Positions 56,225-64,000 of a stretch of DNA of 64,000 bases are shown here, piece by piece. The stretch is from contig OX457036.1 of the NCBI GenBank assembly GCA_949752735.1, positions 83,798,991-83,862,990 of the forward strand, given 5' to 3'. This DNA is from Lumbricus terrestris. Lineage: Eukaryota > Annelida > Clitellata > Crassiclitellata > Lumbricidae. A model generated the notes under the pieces. That model was not told the origin of the DNA and ran no database searches. It saw nothing but the letters and a program-made list of their open reading frames with translations. Positions within the stretch are counted from its first letter, which is position 1; the number at the start of each line of letters is the position of its first letter. Made by a program: the position numbers and the translations under genes.

Positions 56225-56475
56225 GTGTTAGCGACTTCATGATATTCTCAAGGTCCCTCCCTTATGAGGGCAGGCTTTCAGTCTTCTCTCTCGCCATTTT
56301 ATCTTCCCACCAACAGTGTGCGGTCGCTGTGCTCATCATTGTTGGGTTGGCTACGTAACGCAGGTGGGGCACAAATCTCGACACAAGATTCTGCTCTGGC
56401 GGGGATTTGAACCCCCGTCCCTCGTTTGACAGTGAAGCACGCTAAACCGTAGTCAAACTCAAAACTCCACTCCAT
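56225..56475 (-). mobile_element. tRNA-derived SINE, minus strand
   Basis: The minus strand has GGTTCAAATCC (box B, complement at 56403-56413) preceded by a tRNA-like 'GACTACGGTTTAGCGTGCTT'. The body continues 'CTGTGTCGAGATTTGTGCC' and 'GATGAGCACAGCGACCGCA'. The damaged paralogue is 13330-13505. Confidence 0.6.
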
Positions 56476-56504
56476 AAGAGGAAGCAACGTCGAAATTCAA
56501 TTAT

Positions 56505-56610
56505 GATTTATACACACCGAGCACGGGACAGAGAATCATGGAAGAGAGTAGTCAAGTGTGCAGTGGACACCTACGGGCTGTCAGCCCATGGACAATGAAG
56601 AAGAAGAAGA
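56505..56610 (+). mobile_element. LINE 3' tip with (GAA)n tail
   Basis: Codons read ARDRESWKRVVKCAVDTYG then LSAHGQ and stop (56596-56598), the ending seen in some invertebrate LINE ORFs, directly followed by GAAGAAGAAGAAG. Very short, 5'-truncated copy. Confidence 0.7.
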
Positions 56611-57017
56611 AGACAAACAGTAAGTCAAGCTACGGAGGGTTATCAAGGTGAAACAGTCATCAACCGTCCTATCACCCTTTTTTTTATCAGACTCGCTGAG
56701 CCTATTATGTATACGGAGCCTTGTTATTAATTTTATGTAAGCGCTTAATTAATTTTGGTTCACGCAATTCCCTCACGCATGTCAGCTCGTGATTTACGCT
56801 AGTGTGTAGGCTTTCTTACAGCTGCACAATAAACCTGTAGGTATACGTATGTTATGGCGCAGTATAGCGTGCATGTCAGCTCGTGATTCACGCTAGTGTG
56901 CAGGCTTTTTTACAGCTGCACAATAGACTTGTAGGTATACGTAATTACGTATGTTATGGCGCAGTATAGGCCTAACTGTATTGCGTGAAACGTGTTGAAT
57001 TGATTTGAAATTGCTTG

Positions 57018-57447
57018 GGGGCCGTCCATAAAGTACGTCACGCTATTTTTGACCATTTTTGACCCCCCCTCCTCCCTGTCACAAACTGTCACAAATCTAG
57101 GACCCCCCTAAAGTACGTCACACTTTCGAACAAAAAACAAAACATAACCATTTACCTAACCTTCTAAACCATAGGATACTATCCCTAATCCCTCTGATAG
57201 TGATGTGTGTCCCTAAACGCTTTGATAGTGACGGGAAATCAACTTTTATCCCGCCAGGCCGGGTTTTAGACACGCCTGGCCGGGCCGGGTCGGATTTTAG
57301 GTAGTAAGAACAACAAAAAATAAAAGAATTTAAAAAATAAATGTGTGACGTCACACATGGCCTGACCCCCCCTCCCCCCTGTCACAAACTGTCACACTTT
57401 CCTACACCCCTCCCCCCTGGAGCGTGACGTACTTTATGGACGGCCCC
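57018..57447. mobile_element. GGGGCCGTCC-ended nonautonomous element, copy 1 (430 bp)
   Basis: Inverted ends GGGGCCGTCCATAAAGTACG and its complement run about 28 bp. The flanking 3-bp duplication TTG (57015-57017, 57448-57450) is confirmed by the empty paralogous site near 13788. A 3-bp duplication fits superfamilies such as Zator, CACTA or Harbinger; which one is not decided here. Confidence 0.87.
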
Positions 57448-58117
57448 TTGAGCACTTGCGCATTATTCTCTATGCTCTTTTGGAAACTGGAGCAAGCCAT
57501 GGTTGCGCTCTATGATAAGAGTAGGACTGTAGGACCTATGCCCTCGAAGATCAACTATACCTATAATGGCAACATGTCTTGTCCACTTTTTAAAATCTCC
57601 AATAGGCCTATAATATGAAACGTTGTCTTTTACAGAACATAGAAACGAAGTGTCTTTGTTTATAGCCTATTCTTTTATAGTCTTTCTAGATCAATAGCTG
57701 AGTTCAAATTAGCAGGGCTGTTAATATCGCGATAAAGTATCGCAATACTTGGTATCGCCGATACTTTTTTCAGTATCGCGGCGAGTATCGCGATAGTTTA
57801 ATTTTGTTGGTATCGCATGCGTATCGCCGATACTTTTTTTTAGCCTGTCAGCGATACTCGATACCAATACTTTTTTGACAATAATTTATATGGTTTCTCA
57901 TCCGCTTGAATAAGTGACTCTTTGGTGCGATCTCACCGATCTGTGATCTTTGACCGGAATGGACGGAAATCGAGATCTATAATGATGTTTTTTTACGTAT
58001 GGCTAAGTGGTAGACTTATGGAAAGCATGTATAACATTGTATATAGATTAGCAGTCAGGCCCGCCGACAGAAATTCCGGGCCCTTGGGCTGAGCAGTCAC
58101 GGGCCCCAAACTATCTT

Positions 58118-58425
58118 TAGGTTTTTTAGACATAGACATAGACATAGTTTTATTGATCCCAACAATTGTACATGTATGTTTAACAAAGTATAGATATAAT
58201 TCACAATAAGAAAATACTCAAAGTGAATAGGTATTATAAGAGTGAGGGAGCAAATAGGCACACCAAAAGGGACAAGTCCCGCTAAGCAGGGGCCTAATTA
58301 ACAAAGTGAAGTGAGAAAGTGAAAGCTGAAGGGAGTATTTTAATGCAGAGATATTACTTAACTAGGGAAAGAAAAAAATTATTATAAAAAAACTAATGTA
58401 ATAAACACTACATGAAAAGTTCAAA
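58118..58425 (-). mobile_element. LINE 3' UTR with (GACATA)n tail, minus strand
   Basis: GACATAGACATAGACATAG at 58130-58148 precedes sequence that on the minus strand reads like LINE 3' UTRs here ('CCTGCTTAGCGGGACTTGTC'; compare 'ATTAGCGGGATTTTACATCC' in the 10680 element). No coding part recognised. Confidence 0.5.
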
Positions 58426-58701
58426 AAACAACATAATGTTGGCATGAGTGTACGCTAATGCTTACATTTATGATTTCAATCAGTTTTTAATTGATGTTAA
58501 GAATTTAATTTTCAAATGATATGATAATCAGCAAGCGACCTTTCTGGATTTAACTGCAGCAAAGTCGTTTAAATATCTTGGTAGTTCTCCATCTTGTCTG
58601 CGAACCTAAGAAATGCACTTCAGAAATGCTCTTTCTTCATCGCCTGGAAAATTGTCCGAATGTCTTGGAGGATCGTTTCTTATAAGCTTAATTAATAGCA
58701 G

Positions 58702-58960
58702 CAGTGGCGTAGCCAGGAATTTTTTATGGGGGTTGGTTTTTTGGCTTGGCCGGATGCCCTTTCTGACACCAATCCAACAGTATTACAGTAAATAAAAAAG
58801 GGAATAAAGTAGCAAAGAGAATAAAGTAAGAAAAACAATTGTTATTACAAGCAATTGTTTTGTTTTTCTTATTTAAGTGGATAAATAAGCTTTAAAAAAC
58901 TTTTTTCCTAGGCCAATGGGGGGGGTTTAACCCCCGAAACCTCCCTTGTCTACGCCACTG
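58702..58960. mobile_element. hAT-type MITE, 259 bp
   Basis: Ends CAGTGGCGTAG and CTACGCCACTG are perfect 11-bp inverted repeats. Exact 8-bp duplication AATAGCAG (58694-58701, 58961-58968). Third nesting level in this cluster. Confidence 0.93.
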
Positions 58961-60027
58961 AATAGCAGCCTATATTATCTCAATCGTTTGTGTATAGGCC
59001 TAAACGCAGGCCCTAGCGGCAGAGTGTCAACATCACAACAAAGCCTATTGACAGTTTATATAATTTAAGCATTTTCATAATTCTTATTTATAAAGTCTTC
59101 TTTTGGAATTAAGCTACTATAGATACTAACACCACAAACTTCATTTTCATCCATCAGTTATACGATCATCATGCATGCACGTTTAATTCACTAGAATCAA
59201 CCGATGTATGAGTAGGCCTAATTACGGGCTGTGATTGCCTTCTTTTGAGATTCTGAATTGAAAATAGTATGCTTACCAACTTTTGCCTTTTCAAACTTAC
59301 TAGCTTTTTGTTTTTGTTTTTGTGCTTCAGATTAACGTTTATAAAATATTCCATCGTTGCGAGAGAAATTTATCATTATTTTAGATTTGTTCACTTATGA
59401 TTGAAATCTGACAACGCATAATTTAGCAGAAGAGCGTTCTGAGACAGATGTGAGAGTGTTCTTTGGCAAAACACTGACTAAGTAGGCCACAATGTAGGCT
59501 AATAGACAGTTACTTGAAACGCAAACAGCAGTATAGTTATGTAACAGTTCTAGCCTATTAGGCTATATTTAAAACAACATAAATCACAAACAATAGGCTA
59601 AGTAATATAAGAGATTATAGGCAGGGCCCGCCGCCCGTAATCAACATAATAAAACATATTATAATCACTGTAGCCCGGGCCCCCTCCGGGCCCCTAAAAG
59701 TCGCCGGGCCCCTGGGCATTTGCCCCCCCCTGCCCCCCCCTCTCGGCGGGCCTGTTAGCAGTTACACTGCTTGTACTGCTTAACACTGTTTAACGGGCAA
59801 TGGCATGTGCTTTTTTAGTAATTAAACTTTAAAACTTATCGAAAAGTATTGGTAAAAGTATTGGTATTGGTATTGCAATACTTTTAAGAAATAGTATTGG
59901 TATTGGTATTGCCAATACTTTTATTAGTAAGTATTGGTATTGGTATTGACAATACTTTTCCCCAGTATTGTTAACAGCCCTGCAAATTAGGCTGCCCAAC
60001 AGCAAGTTTAGAAATGAGGGTGTAGGC

Positions 60028-60029
<2 letters not shown>

Positions 60030-60106
<77 letters not shown>

Positions 60107-60110
60107 TGTA
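60030..60110. repeat. (GT)n microsatellite
   Basis: About 37 GT repeats with one GGGT interruption near the end. Confidence 0.98.
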
Positions 60111-60270
60111 ACAGGCATCTATCTATTGATATATTATACGATATTATACGACTAGGCAATATGCACACTTGTAGGCCTATTTGTTGCGCTATTTTATAAC
60201 ATTTATACATTTATTTCGCCTAAGGGGGATACTTATAATTCAAGTCGAGTAGTTAGTTTTAGAACTCATA

Positions 60271-60705
60271 GGGGCCGTCCATAAAGTACGTCACGCTCCA
60301 GGGGGGGGAGGGGTGTAAGAAAGTGTGACAGTTTGTGACAGGGGGAGGGGGTCAGGCCATGTGTGACGTCACACATTTATTTTTTAAATTCTTTATTATA
60401 TTTTTTGTTCTTAGTACCTAAAATCCGACCCGGCCCGGCCAGGCGTGTCTAAAACCCGGCCTGGCGGGATAAAAGTTGATTTCCCGTCACTATCAAAGCG
60501 TTTAGGGACACACGTCACTATCAGAGGGATTAGGGATAGTATCTTAGGATTTAGAGGGTTAGGTCAATGGTTATGTTTTTAAATTTTTTGTTCGAAGGTG
60601 TGACGTACTTTAGGGGGGGGGGTCCGAGATCTGTGACAGTTTGTGACAGGGGGGAGGGGGTCAAAAATGGTCAAAAATAGCGTGACGTACTTTATGGACG
60701 GCCCC
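60271..60705. mobile_element. GGGGCCGTCC-ended nonautonomous element, copy 2 (435 bp)
   Basis: Very similar to 57018-57447 but inverted. It is flanked by the 3-bp duplication ATA (60268-60270, 60706-60708). Confidence 0.88.
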
Positions 60706-61014
60706 ATATCGCCTTGGATAAAGGAGGAGGACGGGCGTGGGACGAACTCAACTCCAGCTCCGGTCATCACATTTAATAATTTAATCACAGGATCTCAAAA
60801 TTTGAACCTTTTGAGCTGCACAGCAGTGCACGCCCTGATACACCCCACCAACGCTCGTCGCCACTGATCTGGCCATTTTTGGTCACGTAGAGTGACCCTT
60901 ACGCCTGCATGGTACTGGATTCGTAGGGCCTTAGTAACATTGAGAATCACAATGGACGGACATAGCCGTTCAACAAATTTTGGAGATGCCATTAAAATAT
61001 ATGTATGAGCACTT

Positions 61015-61207
61015 ATTACAATATCCTTTCAAATACTACTCAGAAGCGCTCCCGACTACAGCGCGGACACTGAATCCAAGTTCGCACGAGCAATTGCGAG
61101 TGAAGGACTTGCTCAAGTTCCATACACCGCGGCTTGAGGTGGATTCGAGCCTTCAACCTTCCGGCTGAAAGGCACCGAACATAACCCTATGTGACCACCG
61201 CGTCTCG
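61015..61207 (-). mobile_element. tRNA-derived SINE, minus strand
   Basis: Paralogue of 14450-14667 at the same place before the first WSC exon of gene D. Body text 'GCTGTAGTCGGGAGCGCTTC' and box-B-like GGCTCGAATCC on the minus strand. Confidence 0.72.
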
Positions 61208-61440
61208 CAATGTTATGTTGAGCAACTGGCAGTCTGTTTTCAATGAATCTTAAAAATTATTGACATACCGGACTTAACATTTGAATCGTACATCGTTCAT
61301 CGTATTAATTTAATATTTGCTGGAGCTGGCATTTCCTTGCATCTGCGAGTTTATGTTTATGTTATTTTCATGACAATAAGACTCCTAGACTAAGTGTTGC
61401 ATATTATATCCTGAACTACGACAGTAGCCTATACATTTGT

Positions 61441-61672
61441 GTGGGGCGCGAAGGTGTAGTGGTGGCGTCGTTGCCTTGAAGCCGGAAGGTTCGAGGTTCG
61501 AATTCACCTCAAGTCGCCGCGTAGGGACCTTGGGCAAGTCCTTCACTCGCAATTGCTCAGCGCTTCGGCGTGAAACTCCGATGCAGTGTCCGCTCTGCAG
61601 TCGGGAGCGCCTCTGAGTAGAGAGCTTGAAGGGGCGCTATAGCAAGTGTTCAAACAAACAAACAAACATTTA
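61441..61672 (+). mobile_element. tRNA-derived SINE, best-preserved copy
   Basis: GGGGCGCGAAGGTGTAGTGG holds box A (about 61452-61462) and GGTTCGAATTC is box B (61495-61505). The conserved body 'GGGCAAGTCCTTCACTCGCA', 'GCAGTCGGGAGCGCCTCTGA' and 'AAGGGGCGCTATAGCAAGTG' is followed by a (CAAA)n tail. ACATTT before and after may be the target duplication. It is absent before exon 15127. Confidence 0.82.
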
Positions 61673-61898
61673 CTTCCTAGGGCGGTTTATGTTTCTAAAG
61701 TAGGGGAATTTGCCTTTTAATGCCGTCCTGATGTTGGTTTCTACCTGAGATCGAGCCTGTAGGCTATCACATATTTTCATTAGACCTACTTTCTGCAATT
61801 TAAACCGCAGGTACCGGTAGTGTAAATTGAGCGTGAGGCATTAGGCTATCATAACTGACCAGTGCTCATTCACTTTAATGTCTGCTTTATTTGTTCAG

Positions 61899-62050
61899 GT
61901 TTTACAAAGGACCAATACGTTGGGTGTTTTTATGAAAACAGTAGTCCGTTACTGCAATGGGAGGATACTTTTAATATGAATTCAATGACCATTGAACTTT
62001 GCATCGAACTTTGTCGAACTGGTGGAGGAAAGACTTATGCCAAGCTTCAG
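61899..62050 (+). CDS. Gene D exon: WSC domain, N-terminal half
   Basis: Acceptor TTTGTTCAG, donor GTATGC, phase 1 to 0, 152 bp. It reads QYVGCFYEN, MTIELCIELCR and TYAKLQ. Confidence 0.88.
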
Positions 62051-62951
62051 GTATGCCGTACATAATCATATGTTTTTGCTATCACAATAGGCTATTGTAA
62101 ATATATACACGAGCAATTCGGGCCAACGATGATTTTTGCATTACGAGAATAATATTATGAAGCTGCTTTTTACACTTGTCATTGATGGAATTGTATTTCC
62201 AAAATAGATATGTCGACTACAGAGTAGGCTATATCCTCATGATAGGTCTACGTTACAATGCTGACATGTTTCTTTAAAAAAATACTACCGAGACTAAAGA
62301 GCAGAGAACACGTAGGCTAACTGGAGTCCCTGAGATGAGTGATAATGATAATGTCAATGTAAAGCAGGCAGTGTGAAAATACTTTGAATTAGCACAAAGT
62401 AAAGCGAATCGAGGAAATAGAGACATCAATTACCCTATGAGGAACCAAATTAAAACGTATAAGCCCTCTATACGGAGAAAACGTCTTCATTTCAAGGGTT
62501 GTAAACTTGTGATTAGATCTAGATTAATGTTTGATGTGATTCATTGCTGTCTCATGGATGCCTTCAGAGGAAATTGCTATAGGCCTATTAAAGCATTCCA
62601 GGATAAAGTTGACTAGAGCCTATATCTAACACAGATTGCGCGTTTTCTGAACGACTTGAAACACTTGTAATGCAAGGTTTAAATTACAGTTTCATTAAAA
62701 ATGTTTTAATCTTATTGGTTAAGTAAGGATGAAAAATGTCTGTTAACCTTTTGCATTCCGGGCTCTCCGTTTTATTATGTCTCGTTGCCTTTGCGAAGGG
62801 GTGGGAGAAGATCTGTGCCCCGAAAGTACCAGATGAGATAATTAGGCTATAGGGATTAACGGGGTTAAATAAATTATATTGCATGCTGAAACGTTTTGTT
62901 TTCTTTTCGAATATTTTGATTATAAACTTATATTGAATATGTTTTATTTAG

Positions 62952-63093
62952 AATGGATCCGTTTGTCAGTGTGGCGATGACTACGGAGTACAGACGTTAG
63001 ACAGAGCATGCCATGTAATATGCTCTGGAAATCAGTCGGAATACTGTGGAGGAGTAACCAATGGATTACTGACGACATACGTTCTTTATACGG
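62952..63093 (+). CDS. Gene D exon: WSC domain, C-terminal half
   Basis: Acceptor TATTTAG, donor GTTAAG, phase 0 to 1, 142 bp. It reads SVCQCGDDYGVQTLD and CSGNQSEYCGG. Confidence 0.88.
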
Positions 63094-63289
63094 GTTAAGT
63101 AAAACAGTATCTTACTTGAATTAGGTGAATTCGTCTTTATTAGCAAATGCGGGTCTTGATCAGTTTTTCGCGTCAAACTCGCAGTGCTCAACTGAACCAC
63201 TTTCTCAGATGATGCACGTGCTGTAGTCATGTAGAATTCAACTAAGGCAAGGTTGAATCCATGCACATTATCACACAATCTAGTGCGCT

Positions 63290-64000
63290 TTCATAGAACG
63301 CTTGAGTTTATTCTATCCTTTTATGGACCTTTGAGGAGAACCTTCTTCCGGTCCTCACCGTCCTCCAGGCCTACAATTGCTCCACCCGTGAAGGTGTCCT
63401 GCCTCGTCTTAGAAACGACCCATCCTGGTTCCTAGTCTCAAATGCAATGGACTCGACCTTCAGATAATCAAGCCAACTTCCCACACATCGCAACATTTCG
63501 TTCGTCTCGAAACTCGTTGAGTGGCTCGTCGCCTTCCAGCTGACATTGAACCTTAAGAGTAGCCTAACCTCTCCGGTTGACCCAGTCTGGCTTCCAAAAA
63601 CGTTATTCTACCGAGACGTTACTTCTCCGACTTCTTCCCGATGTCTACGAAACCACCTACCGTTTTCAACTGAACCTCGTAGCCCGCTGTGACGTCAGTG
63701 CAGCGTTTTACACTGTGGACGGTGGACCATGACATTTTACTAGAACGGTTGCATATCTCATTTGACCTCTCTAGTAGCCTACTCTCCCCTTCCGGCTGAA
63801 ATCCGTTCTTAGTGAGCGTCTCATTTGTGTGGTCCACGGATCTTCGAAGTCTCAATGGGTTCCGTACCACAACTGTCTACTCCAGAGCTCCTTCTTGTGC
63901 CGCTTTCTCTTCATACATGGAGTCTTTGGGGTTTAGGACTCCGCCTCAACTCTCTCAAAGGTTCTATTAATTTAGCTATGCATCCACCAGCATCTGGCAA
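63290..64000 (+). mobile_element. Degraded CR1/L2-like LINE fragment, paralogue of 17640-18570
   Basis: It shows the same fossil blocks ('AGTGCAGCGTTTTACACTGTG', 'DHDILLERLHISF' after a shift) at the same distance from the WSC exon, so it was inherited through the gene duplication. It runs to the window end. Confidence 0.72.

Larger units (their letters stand above)
58056..59754. mobile_element. hAT-type element nested in the previous one
   Basis: Ends CAGGCCCGCCGA and TCTCGGCGGGCCTG, with the exact 8-bp duplication TTAGCAGT (58048-58055, 59755-59762). It contains a LINE tail and the MITE 58702-58960. A second 'CAGGGCCCGCCG' near 59634 may be the end of another related copy. Confidence 0.87.
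57713..59982. mobile_element. hAT-type element, 2270 bp, with nested insertions
   Basis: Ends CAGGGCTGTTAATA and its near complement TATTGTTAACAGCCCTG. Exact 8-bp duplication CAAATTAG (57705-57712, 59983-59990), with the empty paralogous site near 14030. Sub-terminal 'GTATCGCGATA' and 'GTATTGGTATTG' repeats mark both ends. It contains 58056-59754. Confidence 0.92.
61899..64000 (+). other. Gene D: 5' part of a third WSC/EGF receptor (runs off the window)
   Basis: It has exons 61899-62050 and 62952-63093, together a complete eight-cysteine WSC domain nearly identical to that of gene B/C, and a possible leader exon at 54965-55025. The following intron carries the same LINE fossil as in gene B/C. 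The EGF exon expected about 1.2 kb after the WSC lies beyond the window end. Frames are intact. Confidence 0.8.

Noticed and set aside
57118..57354. Coding frames within the GGGGCC-ended elements (also 60579-60867)
   Set aside because: They occur on both strands of a short nonautonomous element and end at its borders.
61862..62065. Leader encoded directly upstream of the gene D WSC exon (MLIHFNVCFICSG reading)
   Set aside because: The start is GTG, not ATG, and the reading passes through a good TTTGTTCAG acceptor conserved in the paralogue, so this is intron sequence.

Overview
The window is animal nuclear DNA: genes are split into short exons with GT/AG introns, tRNA-derived SINEs, LINE tails, hAT/mariner/Helitron-like elements and solo LTRs fill most of the space, and there is no prokaryotic gene organisation. 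The dispersed palindrome AGGCCT (usually inside TAGGCCTA-like words) and the extracellular domain mix suggest a marine invertebrate, perhaps an echinoderm or another deuterostome. That placement is impression, not proof.

The only host gene family I can support is a tandem array, all on the + strand, of cell-surface receptors built from WSC and EGF-like modules. Gene A (1-3344) contributes its last three coding exons: transmembrane segment, juxtamembrane RRKRC and a tyrosine-rich tail. Gene B/C fills 15127-54679 (possibly from a signal-peptide exon at 3632). It reads WSC, EGF(8 Cys), WSC, EGF(8 Cys), EGF(6 Cys), calcium-type EGF, then the same series again, then a second kind of calcium-type EGF, a TM helix and a tail. 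Gene D starts at 61899 (possibly 54965) and runs off the right edge after its first WSC domain. Every exon has matching splice sites and phases: 1-1 for EGF exons, 1-0 then 0-1 for the two halves of each WSC. The array shows two scales of duplication: whole genes about 47-51 kb apart, and an internal ectodomain duplication about 18.9 kb long whose junction is visible near 33700-33880.

The tails carry LxYxxL (ITIM-type), TDYDxL and NAYExV tyrosine motifs, so the family looks like signalling receptors with lectin-like or adhesive ectodomains. This is inference from motifs.

Introns and spacers are full of mobile DNA. At least fifteen elements have hAT-type ends and 8-bp target duplications, mostly exact. 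Some are nested three deep (35308-41312 and 57713-59982). Three solo LTRs have 4-bp duplications. There is a mariner-type foldback with arms of about 285 bp, Helitron-like elements ending in CTAG, a pair of GGGGCC-ended elements with 3-bp duplications, several 5'-truncated LINE copies, tRNA-derived SINEs, and long simple repeats. Paralogous introns give empty sites for several insertions, which orders them relative to the gene duplications.

Left-to-right layout: 1-3344 gene A 3' end; 3345-15126 spacer with LTR, LINEs and microsatellites; 15127-33986 first ectodomain module; 33987-51811 second module; 52421-54679 TM and tail; 54680-61898 spacer; 61899-64000 start of gene D.
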